Origin: Shewanella fidelis ATCC BAA-318
GTDB lineage: Bacteria; Pseudomonadota; Gammaproteobacteria; Enterobacterales; Shewanellaceae
NCBI RefSeq assembly: GCF_000518605.1
Contig: NZ_JADX01000021.1
Coordinates: 49,782-113,781 of the forward strand
Direction: 5' to 3'
Length of the DNA stretch: 64,000 bases
Made by a program: the position numbers and the translations under genes
Shown: one piece after another, positions 54,109 to 62,885 of the stretch
Position numbering within the stretch: the first letter of the stretch is position 1
How the letters are laid out: each line of letters begins with the position of its first letter
Notes under the pieces: model-generated
The model's input: only the letters and a program-made list of their open reading frames with translations
Told to the model about the DNA's origin: nothing
Databases searched by the model: none

Positions 54109-55293
54109 TTAATTGGCTTTACTTAACAGCGTCAAAATTGCTGCCAATTCATCAAATTTCGCTTGCGCCAATATCTCTGTCACGTACTGACTGTAATTCG
54201 CTTTGTGCTGTCGGTTGGTATGATAAACCTGAAAACACATAATAATATCGTGCTCAGATAATCCTTGTTTACTTGCAGCTATTACCGCTAGGTAGCAACG
54301 CAGCATAAACAGATCTAACAGCATGACTCTAAAGGCTTCTGACGGAGTTAATGTATCGACCTGTGGAAATTGCATATGATAAAGGTAATAGCATAGATAA
54401 CGGCTAAATAGCTGCGGATGACCCGATAACGCCGGCAACGCAATCTGTTGCCATGCCTGATTAATGCTTGCCATAGGAATGTTTTGTTTATCATCAGCTA
54501 AAGCACATATCGCTTGATTGATTTGCTCAAAACGGCTGCGGCCACGCCTAATTTTATTGGTATTGAGCCAAAGCTGGATCGAGGTAAAAGCATGCATTTG
54601 ATGCTCATCAGTATTTTGATTAAAGCCATCAAAATGTTGCTTAAGCTGACCATTGTCACTTAACGCAATCAACTGCAAAAACATATTATCAAGCGCCGTA
54701 GTGTCAAGTTCCCCCAAAGCGACCCTATCGGCTGTTTTCATTAAAATACCAATAGCTGTTAAACCAAGTTCCAGTGGCTGCTCTGGCTTTAACAATAACT
54801 GAATCGAGTAGTCATAGGCCTTTTGCGCCCACAAAGGCGTTGCCTTAAAAGCACGATTATGATTAATCGTCTGACGCTCTAAGCTAAATGCATCATCTCT
54901 AAATAAAATATTGCGCGCAGCTTCAGGGCAGGATAACGATAGGCTCTCATAACGATCACCACCACGCATATGCGCCATTCTTGGATAGGTCTTACAAGTA
55001 TCACTGAGTAGCGACTCACCCGCCTTAGCATGAATTTGACAGAGGTTATTGGCATCTAAGAAGCCGCAAGCGCCATTATCATTCAGCACTGCCGTGGCCC
55101 ATACTCCATCACTCTTCTTTACTTTTTTTAACGCTGTTTTAGCTATCTCTTTAAGCTCGTTATGAGCCAGCGTTTTTTTATAGCTCTGCTTATCAATATG
55201 AATATTCCAGCCATAACAGCAACTATCCTCACAGTCGCCCCCAATACAACTAAATTGAGTAACAAACTGAGGTCTAACAAGTAAATGCTTCAT
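54109..55293 (-). CDS. fliB: flagellin lysine-N-methylase, FliB family
   Basis: This 394-residue protein starts KHLLVRPQFVTQFSCIGGDCEDSCCYGWNIHID, the cysteine-rich FliB signature (Cys16, Cys21, Cys25, Cys26). ACGFLDANNLCQIHAKAGESLLSDTCKTYPR, further on, has additional conserved cysteines. In Salmonella FliB methylates surface lysines of flagellin, and the cysteines are thought to hold an iron-sulfur cluster. It lies directly upstream of and divergent from lafA, pointing to LafA as substrate. Aeromonas lateral loci have a similar gene, from memory named lafZ. Confidence 0.88.
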   Translation of the reverse strand: MKHLLVRPQFVTQFSCIGGDCEDSCCYGWNIHIDKQSYKKTLAHNELKEIAKTALKKVKKSDGVWATAVLNDNGACGFLDANNLCQIHAKAGESLLSDTCKTYPRMAHMRGGDRYESLSLSCPEAARNILFRDDAFSLERQTINHNRAFKATPLWAQKAYDYSIQLLLKPEQPLELGLTAIGILMKTADRVALGELDTTALDNMFLQLIALSDNGQLKQHFDGFNQNTDEHQMHAFTSIQLWLNTNKIRRGRSRFEQINQAICALADDKQNIPMASINQAWQQIALPALSGHPQLFSRYLCYYLYHMQFPQVDTLTPSEAFRVMLLDLFMLRCYLAVIAASKQGLSEHDIIMCFQVYHTNRQHKANYSQYVTEILAQAKFDELAAILTLLSKAN

Positions 55294-55524
55294 TGTGGTT
55301 CACTTTTCAAGCCTAAATTTCTCTATTAAAAGCGACCTAAATGACAAATCCCTAAAACATTTTTGCAGATAAACCAATAAATTTAAAAAATATATTAGCT
55401 TAAAATTCATAGCCTTACATTGGATTTGGCAAGTAATTTCACCTCTGGCTTTCAGTTTCCAATTCCGTTGTCGTTTTAAAGTTATAGACATCAAATAACC
55501 CGTTAAAACTCAAAGGAATATCCC

Positions 55525-56337
55525 ATGCTATCAGTAATGACAAACAACGCGTCAAACATCGCACAAAATGCTGTAACTAAAAATAACGACCTACTAAGCA
55601 ACGCTATGGAGCGTTTATCAACTGGTCTTCGTATCAATAGCGCTGCTGATGACGCTGCTGGTCTACAGATTGCAACTCGTCTAAACGCTAACGTAACAGG
55701 TATGGAAACGGCTAGCCGTAACGTTTCTGATGCGACTTCTATGCTACAAACTGCAGATGGTGCACTAGACGAGCTAAACAACATCGCTTCTCGCCAAAAA
55801 GAGCTAGCAACTCAAGCTGCTAACGGCGTGAACTCAGCAGAAGATCTAGCGGCACTAGATTCTGAGTACAAAGCACTAAACGCAGAAGCTATTCGTATCA
55901 TCGATAACACTGAATACGGCGGAAACAAGCTATTCACTGAGCTAGATGGTGCTGTTGATTTCCAAATCGGTGCTTCTTCTGCTGAAAAATTAACGGTAAC
56001 GACAACAGTTGCTGCTGACGTTAAAGCATTATTTGTTGGTGAACTAACTGACCAAGCAGCTGCGGTTGCAGAAATTGACAACGTTAACGATATCATCGAT
56101 GCAGTTGGCGCAGAACGCTCTAACTTAGGTGCAAGCATTAACCGTTTAGGTCACACAGCATCTAACCTAACTAACGTTACCGAAAACACTAAAGCCGCTG
56201 CTGGCCGTATCATGGATACAGACTTTGCTGTAGAAACAGCTGCGATGACTAAGAACCAGTTATTAGTTCAAGCTGGTACTAACATTCTATCTTCTTCAAA
56301 CCAAAACACGGGTTTGGTTATGGGTCTATTGGGCTAA
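55525..56337 (+). CDS. lafA: lateral flagellin LafA
   Basis: This 270-residue flagellin has conserved D0/D1 ends: NNDLLSNAMERLSTGLRINSAADDAAGLQIATRL near the N-terminus and AAGRIMDTDFAVETAAMTKNQLLVQAGTNILSSSNQNTGLVMGLLG at the C-terminus (seen in part). The middle is short, so there is little or no D2/D3 domain. It contains only eight lysines, with Lys135, Lys155 and Lys167 in the variable centre. AAGGAATATCCC precedes the ATG and a strong terminator follows, fitting a monocistronic, highly expressed gene. Expected control is by LafS/FlgM. Confidence 0.95.
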   Translation: MLSVMTNNASNIAQNAVTKNNDLLSNAMERLSTGLRINSAADDAAGLQIATRLNANVTGMETASRNVSDATSMLQTADGALDELNNIASRQKELATQAANGVNSAEDLAALDSEYKALNAEAIRIIDNTEYGGNKLFTELDGAVDFQIGASSAEKLTVTTTVAADVKALFVGELTDQAAAVAEIDNVNDIIDAVGAERSNLGASINRLGHTASNLTNVTENTKAAAGRIMDTDFAVETAAMTKNQLLVQAGTNILSSSNQNTGLVMGLLG

Positions 56338-56362
56338 TCTTCCTCCCTGGTATCCCAATATC

Positions 56363-56388
56363 AAAAGGAGCCTTTCGGCTCCTTTTTT
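56363..56388 (+). terminator. lafA terminator
   Basis: AAAAGGAGCC and GGCTCCTTTT form a 10-bp stem around TTTC with six T. Confidence 0.9.
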
Positions 56389-56484
56389 ATTTCGCCATTA
56401 TCGCCAAAACACTTCAGCCTGCCACAACAAATGTCGCCTTATATTTATAGATAAATCAGTGATATTTAGCCCTTATTTGACAAC

Positions 56485-56499
56485 GGAAGTAACACTTCC
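56485..56499. promoter_or_regulatory. GGAAGT-AAC-ACTTCC dyad, candidate LafK enhancer for fliD
   Basis: This perfect 15-base dyad lies 88 bases before the -24 element of the fliD promoter, a usual distance for an enhancer-binding protein. A further GGAAG occurs near 56518. It shares the GGAA-N7-TTCC frame with 43997-44011 before flgB. Confidence 0.35.
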
Positions 56500-56586
56500 T
56501 TATAGGCGATTACAAACGGAAGAACGTAGGTCATTACCAACCACACCTACAAAACAAACAATTTAAAAAACAAATACTTAAATTTA

Positions 56587-56602
56587 TGGCACAAAGGTTG
56601 CC
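56587..56602 (+). promoter_or_regulatory. sigma-54 promoter of the fliD-fliA-lafTU operon
   Basis: TGGCAC-N5-TTGCC is a full match to the sigma-54 -24/-12 consensus. The start would be near 56614, so the fliD ATG at 56629 (GGAGAG upstream) is the usable start and the in-frame GTG at 56611 is not transcribed. LafK is the obvious activator. Confidence 0.85.
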
Positions 56603-56628
56603 ATTCCTTTGTGAATTGGAGAGAGAAC

Positions 56629-58017
56629 ATGATTTCAGGTATGGGTGGCGCCTCATTCGCCGAACAACTTATTGCCACTGAACGTATGGGCAAAGATCAA
56701 ATCTTTGAGAGCAACAAGAACAAGTATGAATCGCAGCTTGATGCATACAAAATTCTTGAGCGCAGCTTAGATAAGATGACCAGTAATCTTGAAAAGATTA
56801 ATGGAGACGCGTTTGAAAGCAAAACGTCATCAATTAGCGATGACAACGCCACAATTACCGTTGATAGCGGTGCTCCTACTGGTAATTATGATTTACACGT
56901 AGAACAGCTCGCACAAGCTCACCAACTAACTAAAAGTTTTGCTAGCGAAGATGCACTCATTCCTACAAGCGGGGTTATTGAGATCCAGCTAGGAACAGAT
57001 CCTGCCGACACCATTAGTCTCGACATGGCCGCTTTAAATCCAGATGGGACAGCTACAGTAAAAGATCTCACCAAGATGATTAATGATCACTCTGCTAACC
57101 CTGGCGTACAAGCATCGTTAGTCAGAACAGGTGGTCAAGTAGAACTAATGCTGTCTTCAAAGGAATCTGGCGCGGCTAATAACATTAGCGTCAATTACAA
57201 CGGCGCCGATTGGGGCATGACAGAGCGCCGAGCAGCCCAAGATGCCAAGGTAAACCTGAACGGTATCGACATCACCAGTAGCAGCAACAATTTAGCCAAT
57301 GTTATTGATGGGGTGTCAATTGAGTTAAATAAAACTCATGCAGCTGGCGAAAGCAGCAGTATCAACATTGTCTCTGATACCGAATCCAGCGAGCAAGCTG
57401 TAGAAGATTTTGTAGATATCTTCAACGACTTGATGGATGAGATTAATAAGCTGACTCGCTCAATGGGTAGTGAGGAGTTAGATGAGCTCAACAAAGAAAA
57501 CGCCGATAAAGATGACAATAGCGATGATGAAGATGACAAAGATAAAGATGATGACTTTAACTCTTCAATCACTGAAGACCAGCTAGGTGTTTTAAAAGGT
57601 GACTCGAGCATCAGAATGCTACAACAAGGCATGCGAGATGCGATTTTTGACGCAGCGCCAAACGGTATGCGTTTATCTGATATCGGTGTAGAGATGGGCC
57701 GAGATGGCAAACTGGAAATCGATTCTGACAAGCTGTCTAAAGCACTAAAAGATGACCCTAATGCTATCCAAGCAATGTTTACCGACAGCGGCAGCTATAT
57801 CGATCGTCTCGACAACCTAATTGACCCTTTCACTAAGTTCCAAGGCTCAATGGATCTCAAAAAAGAGAACCTTGAAAAGCAGATTGAGCGCGTTGAAACC
57901 AGCATGGATAACCATGACCGCCAAATGGAGCAAAGGTACCAAATTTACCTCGCGCAATTTACGGCAATGGAAAACACCATTAACCAACTTAACTCAGCCA
58001 GCTCGCTATTCTACTAA
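56629..58017 (+). CDS. fliD: lateral filament cap protein FliD (LafB)
   Basis: The 462-residue protein begins MISGMGGASFAEQLIATERM and has FliD domains: VDSGAPTGNYDLHVEQLAQAHQLTKSF near residue 80 and, at the C-terminus, YQIYLAQFTAMENTINQLNSASSLFY. Around residues 284-310 there is an unusual run of alternating Asp/Lys/Asn (DKDDNSDDEDDKDKDDDF). FliD forms the pentameric cap that folds LafA subunits at the filament tip. The start is fixed by the sigma-54 promoter and the GGAGAG site. Confidence 0.94.
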   Translation: MISGMGGASFAEQLIATERMGKDQIFESNKNKYESQLDAYKILERSLDKMTSNLEKINGDAFESKTSSISDDNATITVDSGAPTGNYDLHVEQLAQAHQLTKSFASEDALIPTSGVIEIQLGTDPADTISLDMAALNPDGTATVKDLTKMINDHSANPGVQASLVRTGGQVELMLSSKESGAANNISVNYNGADWGMTERRAAQDAKVNLNGIDITSSSNNLANVIDGVSIELNKTHAAGESSSINIVSDTESSEQAVEDFVDIFNDLMDEINKLTRSMGSEELDELNKENADKDDNSDDEDDKDKDDDFNSSITEDQLGVLKGDSSIRMLQQGMRDAIFDAAPNGMRLSDIGVEMGRDGKLEIDSDKLSKALKDDPNAIQAMFTDSGSYIDRLDNLIDPFTKFQGSMDLKKENLEKQIERVETSMDNHDRQMEQRYQIYLAQFTAMENTINQLNSASSLFY

Positions 58018-58031
58018 GGAGTGATTGCCAA

Positions 58032-58412
58032 ATGCTAAACGAGCACGACCCATTCAACGCTTACAAGCAGACCTCTATCAATGCGAGAGCTGCGGCGGCT
58101 AACCCCCATGAAATGGTACGAATGTTACTCGACGGACTGTTAGAAGAGATCCAACGAGCAGCTGGGTTTATGCAACGTAAAAGCTTTGAGGAAAAAGGAC
58201 AGAGCATTAATAAATGTCTCAACATTGTGCATGGCTTAGATTCTATGCTCGATCTCGAAAACGGCAGCGAAGTGGCCACTAAACTTAATCAACTTTATGA
58301 CTACTGCAGTCGTCAGTTGGTTATCGCCAGCGTTGAAAACAGTACAACCGCCCTCATTCCAATTACTAAGGTCATTACAGATGTCAGAGCCGGATGGGCC
58401 AATCTCAATTGA
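58032..58412 (+). CDS. fliS: lateral flagellin chaperone FliS (LafC)
   Basis: This 126-residue four-helix protein with FNAYKQTSINARAAAANPHEMVRMLLDGLLEEIQRA and INKCLNIVHGLDSMLDLENGSEVATKLNQLYDYC is canonical FliS (both seen in part). It binds the LafA C-terminus in the cytosol to prevent early polymerisation. It lies 14 bases after fliD with AAGGAG upstream and overlaps lafD by 32 bases. Confidence 0.95.
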   Translation: MLNEHDPFNAYKQTSINARAAAANPHEMVRMLLDGLLEEIQRAAGFMQRKSFEEKGQSINKCLNIVHGLDSMLDLENGSEVATKLNQLYDYCSRQLVIASVENSTTALIPITKVITDVRAGWANLN

Positions 58413-58707
58413 GCAATGGCAACGATTTGAACAGGCTTTGCTATTTCATGCAGCCGCACAAGACTGGGAAAAATTAGTGGTAGTGAATCAGAAAATGACC
58501 AATGCCCTAATAAAGTCCGGAAAGCCGACAACGCGCATGCAACTGCTTGCGCGCCAATCTTTGGCTGCAACTCACAAAAACATCGTCGAGCAAATACAGC
58601 AAACGCAACAGCAACTCAAGCAAGAAATGCATCAATTCAAAATGCAGCAAGATGGCCTAGCGGCCTATCAATTTACCTGTGCCAGTGCTGGAGTTGATCA
58701 TGAATAA
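58381..58707 (+). CDS. lafD: LafD, FliT-like export chaperone
   Basis: From ATG 58381 this is a 108-residue helical protein (MSEPDGPISIEQWQRFEQALLFHAAAQDWEKLVVVNQKMTNALI, seen in part). It occupies the position of lafD/fliT between fliS and fliK. The frame is open 84 bases further up inside fliS, but the ATG with AAGG eight bases upstream is the sensible start. FliT family proteins escort FliD; assignment here is by position and helical layout, not by strong motifs. Confidence 0.75.
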   Translation: MSEPDGPISIEQWQRFEQALLFHAAAQDWEKLVVVNQKMTNALIKSGKPTTRMQLLARQSLAATHKNIVEQIQQTQQQLKQEMHQFKMQQDGLAAYQFTCASAGVDHE

Positions 58708-59800
58708 CTTTGTATTAATCAACACCAATGTCACCACGTCTGCTGCGAGTAATGGTCAAATAAAGCCATCGAACTCAACTTCAGCAATCGCTAATGCAGG
58801 TTCAGAAAACACTAACGAGGCGATGCCGTTTTCATTAGCATCAGCTCAAATAACACCGGCATCAACAAGCTTTAATGCAGGTGTATATGCAGCCACAGCG
58901 GTAACCGCCAATGTATATCAGCAACCAGCGATTACTAGCTCAATTAACTCAACCACTAACGGCAACGTATATCATAACGATAGCAAGCCATTAGCCGATT
59001 TGAATAACAACCAAGCAGGGGTGAATATTCATTTTACTGCGGCCAAAAATGATGCAACAACCGCCGTAATCACGCCGCAAATACATCAGCCACAAACTGC
59101 TGCAAAAACAAATTCAAACATAGAGAAAGTCACCACATCCTCGCTAAGCAACATAGGCTTAAATGGCGAACAACACCTAACTCAAAGCTACACACCAAGC
59201 CGAGAACAGGGATTAGTGAAGCCTGCGATGAACCCAGCTTTCACTCATATGTCTGCACTGCAAAGTCCATTTACTAATCCACTATCAGAGAGCAGTAATT
59301 TGGATAATATCGAGTCTGTAACTAACCAATTATTGGTTAACAACACTCGTTCACCAGCAGCCGTTGCCCAGTGGGGACCAATATCGGTCAGCCAATCAGC
59401 CCCACTATTACAGCAATCGCACGACATGCTGTCACCACTTCGCGAGCAAATACGCTTTCAAATTGATCAGCAAATCAAGCAAGCAGAGATCCGTCTAGAC
59501 CCGCCAGAGCTAGGCAAAATTGAACTCAATGTGCGCTTAGAAGGCGACCGTTTACAAATACAGATGCACGCGGCAAACCCTGTAGTACGTGACGCTTTGC
59601 TAGCAGGGCTAGAGAGACTGCGTGGTGATTTAGCCAATGATCATGGCGGCCAAATAGATGTTGATATAGGTCAAGGCGAGTCTTCAAAAGAGCGCCAGCA
59701 GCAAAATAACCAACCTGATATTCAGCTAGCAAGCTTGCGTGAACCATTGACCTTTTCACATGAAAATCAGCTACAAGATCATGTTGATCTACTTGCATAA
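58700..59800 (+). CDS. fliK: lateral hook-length control protein FliK (LafE)
   Basis: From ATG 58700 (GGAG seven bases upstream) the protein is 366 residues. The first ~230 are low-complexity, Asn/Thr/Ser/Ala-rich and presumably extended, as in the FliK ruler. The C-terminal domain, QIDQQIKQAEIRLDPPELGKIELNVRLEGDRLQIQMHAANPVVRDALL, is the Flg_hook switch domain that contacts FlhB. It overlaps lafD by 8 bases. Confidence 0.9.
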   Translation: MNNFVLINTNVTTSAASNGQIKPSNSTSAIANAGSENTNEAMPFSLASAQITPASTSFNAGVYAATAVTANVYQQPAITSSINSTTNGNVYHNDSKPLADLNNNQAGVNIHFTAAKNDATTAVITPQIHQPQTAAKTNSNIEKVTTSSLSNIGLNGEQHLTQSYTPSREQGLVKPAMNPAFTHMSALQSPFTNPLSESSNLDNIESVTNQLLVNNTRSPAAVAQWGPISVSQSAPLLQQSHDMLSPLREQIRFQIDQQIKQAEIRLDPPELGKIELNVRLEGDRLQIQMHAANPVVRDALLAGLERLRGDLANDHGGQIDVDIGQGESSKERQQQNNQPDIQLASLREPLTFSHENQLQDHVDLLA

Positions 59801-59814
59801 CCTAGGACAAATTC

Positions 59815-60270
59815 ATGGCATTAACTAAAAAATCAGGTAAACGATTTAGCATTTTTTGCTTACTAATGGGTTGGACCGCAGCTACATTTTGGCTTGGAAC
59901 CCAATCGTCGCAACTAATTGATAATGACTTTTTTGCTGCAGAAAAAGAAGTTAAAACCGCGCAGTTCTATCCGTTAGAAAAATTTGTTATTTCCATTCCC
60001 GGTGATGAATATCCGCACTACTTATTACTTGAAATGGCATTTAAAAGTCGCTCTGCAAATGTAGCCCACACTATTAAGCAAGCAGATCCGGTAATAAAAA
60101 ACTCATTAATGAAGATGTTCTCCAAGAAGCATTTCAATGAGTTAAATAACTCTGAACAGTTTGAGTCACTACAAAAAGAAGCCCATGGCTTGCTATCAAC
60201 TGTGCTGGCTAGCAATGATTTTGCTATCGAGCTAGACGAAGTTCTATTCACCCGTATGGTCATTCAATAA
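59815..60270 (+). CDS. fliL: lateral FliL-like basal body protein (LafF)
   Basis: This 151-residue protein has one N-terminal membrane helix (FSIFCLLMGWTAATFWLG) and a periplasmic domain (FYPLEKFVISIPGDEYPHYLLLEMAFKSR) of the FliL type, which rings the stators and supports torque. It lies between fliK and fliA as lafF does in V. parahaemolyticus. Confidence 0.88.
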   Translation: MALTKKSGKRFSIFCLLMGWTAATFWLGTQSSQLIDNDFFAAEKEVKTAQFYPLEKFVISIPGDEYPHYLLLEMAFKSRSANVAHTIKQADPVIKNSLMKMFSKKHFNELNNSEQFESLQKEAHGLLSTVLASNDFAIELDEVLFTRMVIQ

Positions 60271-60280
60271 AGGTTTTGTA

Positions 60281-61003
60281 ATGAATACAGCTCAATCTGC
60301 TTATCAAGAAGTTAGCGAAGATATTAGCGCCAAACGCTTATCTGAAAGCCAAGTGATGACTCAGTACCTACCTTTAGTTAAACGTGCTGTATCACAACTG
60401 AGAAGTCATTGTGGCTCGGTGTTAGCTGTTGAGGATATGGAGCAAATTGGGCTAATGGCGCTGCTTGAGTCGGCAAGACGTTATCCGGGGGAATACGATA
60501 ACGGCTTTATCTCATTTGCAGGCCAACGGATCAGAGGCGCCATTCTTGATGAGCTTCGCCGTCAAGATTGGCGCCCTCGACCTGTCAGACAGCAGGCCCA
60601 CGAACTCAATGACATGGTACGAAAGCTGACTCGAAAACTTGAACGGGAACCAAGCGATAATGAAATAGCTGAAGCTTTGTCTCTCAGCCCCGCTGAATAT
60701 CGTGAACGCTTGTATGCCTCACAATCTGAATCGATGCATAGTTTAGATGAGTTAATAAGTGATGGTCGTCATTTCATTGATAACAGTGATATTTTGGAGC
60801 AATTTTCAGCAAAAGAATATTTATTCCAAGCTATTTTAAAATTAAACAAAAGAGAACAGCTGATCCTGTCGCTTTACTATCAACATGAACTTAATTTAAA
60901 AGAAATCGCCGCCACTTTAGGTCTAACAGAAACACGTATTTGCCAACTGCACAAACAAGCTGTTAAGCAATTACATAGTATCTACCAACAGTGGGAACGG
61001 TGA
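60281..61003 (+). CDS. lafS: lateral flagellar sigma-28 factor LafS (FliA)
   Basis: The 240-residue sigma factor has region 2 (YLPLVKRAVSQLR, DMEQIGLMALLESARRY, FISFAGQRIRGAILDELRRQDW) and region 4 (LNLKEIAATLGLTETRICQLHKQAVKQL) typical of FliA. It should read late lateral genes such as lafA and be held by the FlgM at 42928-43209. It is in the sigma-54 operon starting with fliD. Confidence 0.95.
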   Translation: MNTAQSAYQEVSEDISAKRLSESQVMTQYLPLVKRAVSQLRSHCGSVLAVEDMEQIGLMALLESARRYPGEYDNGFISFAGQRIRGAILDELRRQDWRPRPVRQQAHELNDMVRKLTRKLEREPSDNEIAEALSLSPAEYRERLYASQSESMHSLDELISDGRHFIDNSDILEQFSAKEYLFQAILKLNKREQLILSLYYQHELNLKEIAATLGLTETRICQLHKQAVKQLHSIYQQWER

Positions 61004-61017
61004 CTAAGTGAGATAGT

Positions 61018-61875
61018 ATGAGCAAACTGGTAGGGCTAATAATCATAATTTTGTCGGTGTTTGGTGGCTATATATGGGCAGGAGGCTCTCTAATTTCCCT
61101 ATGGCAACCAGCTGAAATACTGATTATTTTTGGCGCTGGTGTTGGAGCATTAATTATCGCGAACCCTAAGCCAGTACTGATTGAAATGATTGAACAGCTC
61201 AAAGAGATTGTAAAAGTTGAGCAGGAAGATCCTGAGCTTTACCCTCAACTGTTTGGCTTAATGGGCATGCTAATGTCTCAAATCCAAGCGCAAGGATTAC
61301 GCGTACTCGACGATCACCTTGAAAACCCACGTGAAAGCTCATTATTTTTAATGTACCCAGCAGTTTTAGAGCACCCAAACGTACTTAACTTCCTTATTGA
61401 TAACCTTAGACTGCAATCAATTGGCAAAATATCACCACACGATTTAGAGCATATTCTCGAAGAAGAGATCCACCGAATTGAAGAAGACAGAATGCGCCCT
61501 TCTCACGCTTTAGCCAAAACAGCCGAAGCTATGCCAGGCTTTGGTATTTTAGCTGCCGTTATGGGGATCATCATTACCATGTCTAATATTGATGGCCCAA
61601 TCACCATGATAGGTGTAAAAGTCGCAGCCGCGCTAGTTGGTACTTTTATCGGTATTTTTGCCTGCTACTGTTTATTCGATCCACTTTCTAAAGCACTGGA
61701 ACATCTTGTTGAGCGCAAGTCAGCACAACTACGCTGCGTAGCCGCAGCCCTGAGCGCATTTGCCAAAGGTAAACCACCAATGCAAGCGGTTGATGCAGGC
61801 AGAAAACAAATCCAAAGTGAAAACCGCCCAAGCTTTATTGAGCTTGAACGCTGGATGGTGGAGCAGAAAAGCTAA
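61018..61875 (+). CDS. lafT: lateral stator protein MotA (LafT)
   Basis: This 285-residue protein has four membrane helices (GLIIIILSVFGGYIWAG, LIIFGAGVGALIIA, and two in GFGILAAVMGIIITM ... VAAALVGTFIGIFACYCLFDPL). The cytoplasmic loop between helices 2 and 3 carries the charged residues that contact FliG. Length and spacing match proton-type MotA of E. coli (295). It overlaps lafU by one base (TAATG). Confidence 0.94.
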   Translation: MSKLVGLIIIILSVFGGYIWAGGSLISLWQPAEILIIFGAGVGALIIANPKPVLIEMIEQLKEIVKVEQEDPELYPQLFGLMGMLMSQIQAQGLRVLDDHLENPRESSLFLMYPAVLEHPNVLNFLIDNLRLQSIGKISPHDLEHILEEEIHRIEEDRMRPSHALAKTAEAMPGFGILAAVMGIIITMSNIDGPITMIGVKVAAALVGTFIGIFACYCLFDPLSKALEHLVERKSAQLRCVAAALSAFAKGKPPMQAVDAGRKQIQSENRPSFIELERWMVEQKS

Positions 61876-62885
61876 TGCTGACACGATCAGATCCCATCGT
61901 CATTCGACGTAAAAAACAAGCCAAAAGCAAACCCGCACATGGCGGCGCTTGGAAAGTTGCTTTTGCTGACTTTACCTTAGCAATGATGGCGCTTTTCATG
62001 GTGCTATGGATTATGCAAATAGCCGATCAGCAAGAGCGAACCATGATAGTGCAGTACTTAAATGGTGACCTTTATGACAATGGCTCCATCAATCCATTTG
62101 ATTTGGGTGGCGCCCCCTCAATGTTGGAGTTTCAAGGCAACCTAGGTATACAGCAAGCGGTGCTACCAGCCACCTCAACAGGGGTAGATAAAAGTGGCCC
62201 AGCCATGCATAACCGTATTCCCTTTGGCGAAGAAAATGCAAAAGCAGGTAAAGGGCCAGAGTTAAATTCACTGGTTCCCGGAAAATTTGAAACCCAAGCC
62301 CAATTAGAGTTCTTAGCTAAAGAGATAGATAACGTCATCAAAGATATTAGTATGGGGGCAAATGTTGACCTACAAGTCGTCCCGCAAGGGGTTCGCATAT
62401 TAATGCACGATAACGTTCACCAGTTCATGTTCACCCGCGGAAGCGCAGAAATGATGCCCTACTTTGAAGATCTACTGATGGCACTCGCGCCTCTTTTAAC
62501 AAAAGTAGAGAACAAAATTACTATTTCTGGCCATACTGATTCAAGCCCCTATGCCGGTAAAACTTTCACTAATTGGGAGCTTTCAAGTAAACGAGCGCTA
62601 CTAGCAAGACGAGTATTAGAGTATGGCGGGATCAAGCGTAGTCAAGTAATACAAGTGACGGGCATGGCAGACCAAGCTCCTTATGTTGTTAATGATCCTG
62701 CCGCAGCAGCTAACCGCCGTATAGAGGTTTTAGTCATGACCTCCGCAGCAGAAAACCAGTTAAAACAGATGATGGGCATCCCCGTTGAACCAAGCGCTGC
62801 GAAAGCCGAATTACAACAAGCAAAGCAAGCAGCTGAAAGAAATCAAGCTAGGGTCAGATACCCACAACAATGGACAAACCAATAA
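61875..62885 (+). CDS. lafU: lateral stator protein MotB (LafU)
   Basis: This 336-residue protein has one membrane helix with the ion-binding aspartate Asp32 in FADFTLAMMALFMVLW. A plug-like segment and a C-terminal OmpA-like peptidoglycan-binding domain follow (ISGHTDSSPYAGKTFTNWELSSKRALLARRVL ... AAANRRIEVLV). Features around Asp32 resemble the proton-driven MotB/LafU group, though ion choice is not proven by sequence. Its last 16 bases overlap the PilZ-like gene. Confidence 0.94.
   Translation: MLTRSDPIVIRRKKQAKSKPAHGGAWKVAFADFTLAMMALFMVLWIMQIADQQERTMIVQYLNGDLYDNGSINPFDLGGAPSMLEFQGNLGIQQAVLPATSTGVDKSGPAMHNRIPFGEENAKAGKGPELNSLVPGKFETQAQLEFLAKEIDNVIKDISMGANVDLQVVPQGVRILMHDNVHQFMFTRGSAEMMPYFEDLLMALAPLLTKVENKITISGHTDSSPYAGKTFTNWELSSKRALLARRVLEYGGIKRSQVIQVTGMADQAPYVVNDPAAAANRRIEVLVMTSAAENQLKQMMGIPVEPSAAKAELQQAKQAAERNQARVRYPQQWTNQ

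Noticed and set aside
55420..55500. Possible sigma-54 site TGGCAAG-N4-TTCAC and possible sigma-28 elements before lafA
   Set aside because: The sigma-54 candidate lacks the invariant GC at -12, and no TAAA-N15-GCCGATAA pair with acceptable spacing was found, so the lafA promoter is left unassigned.
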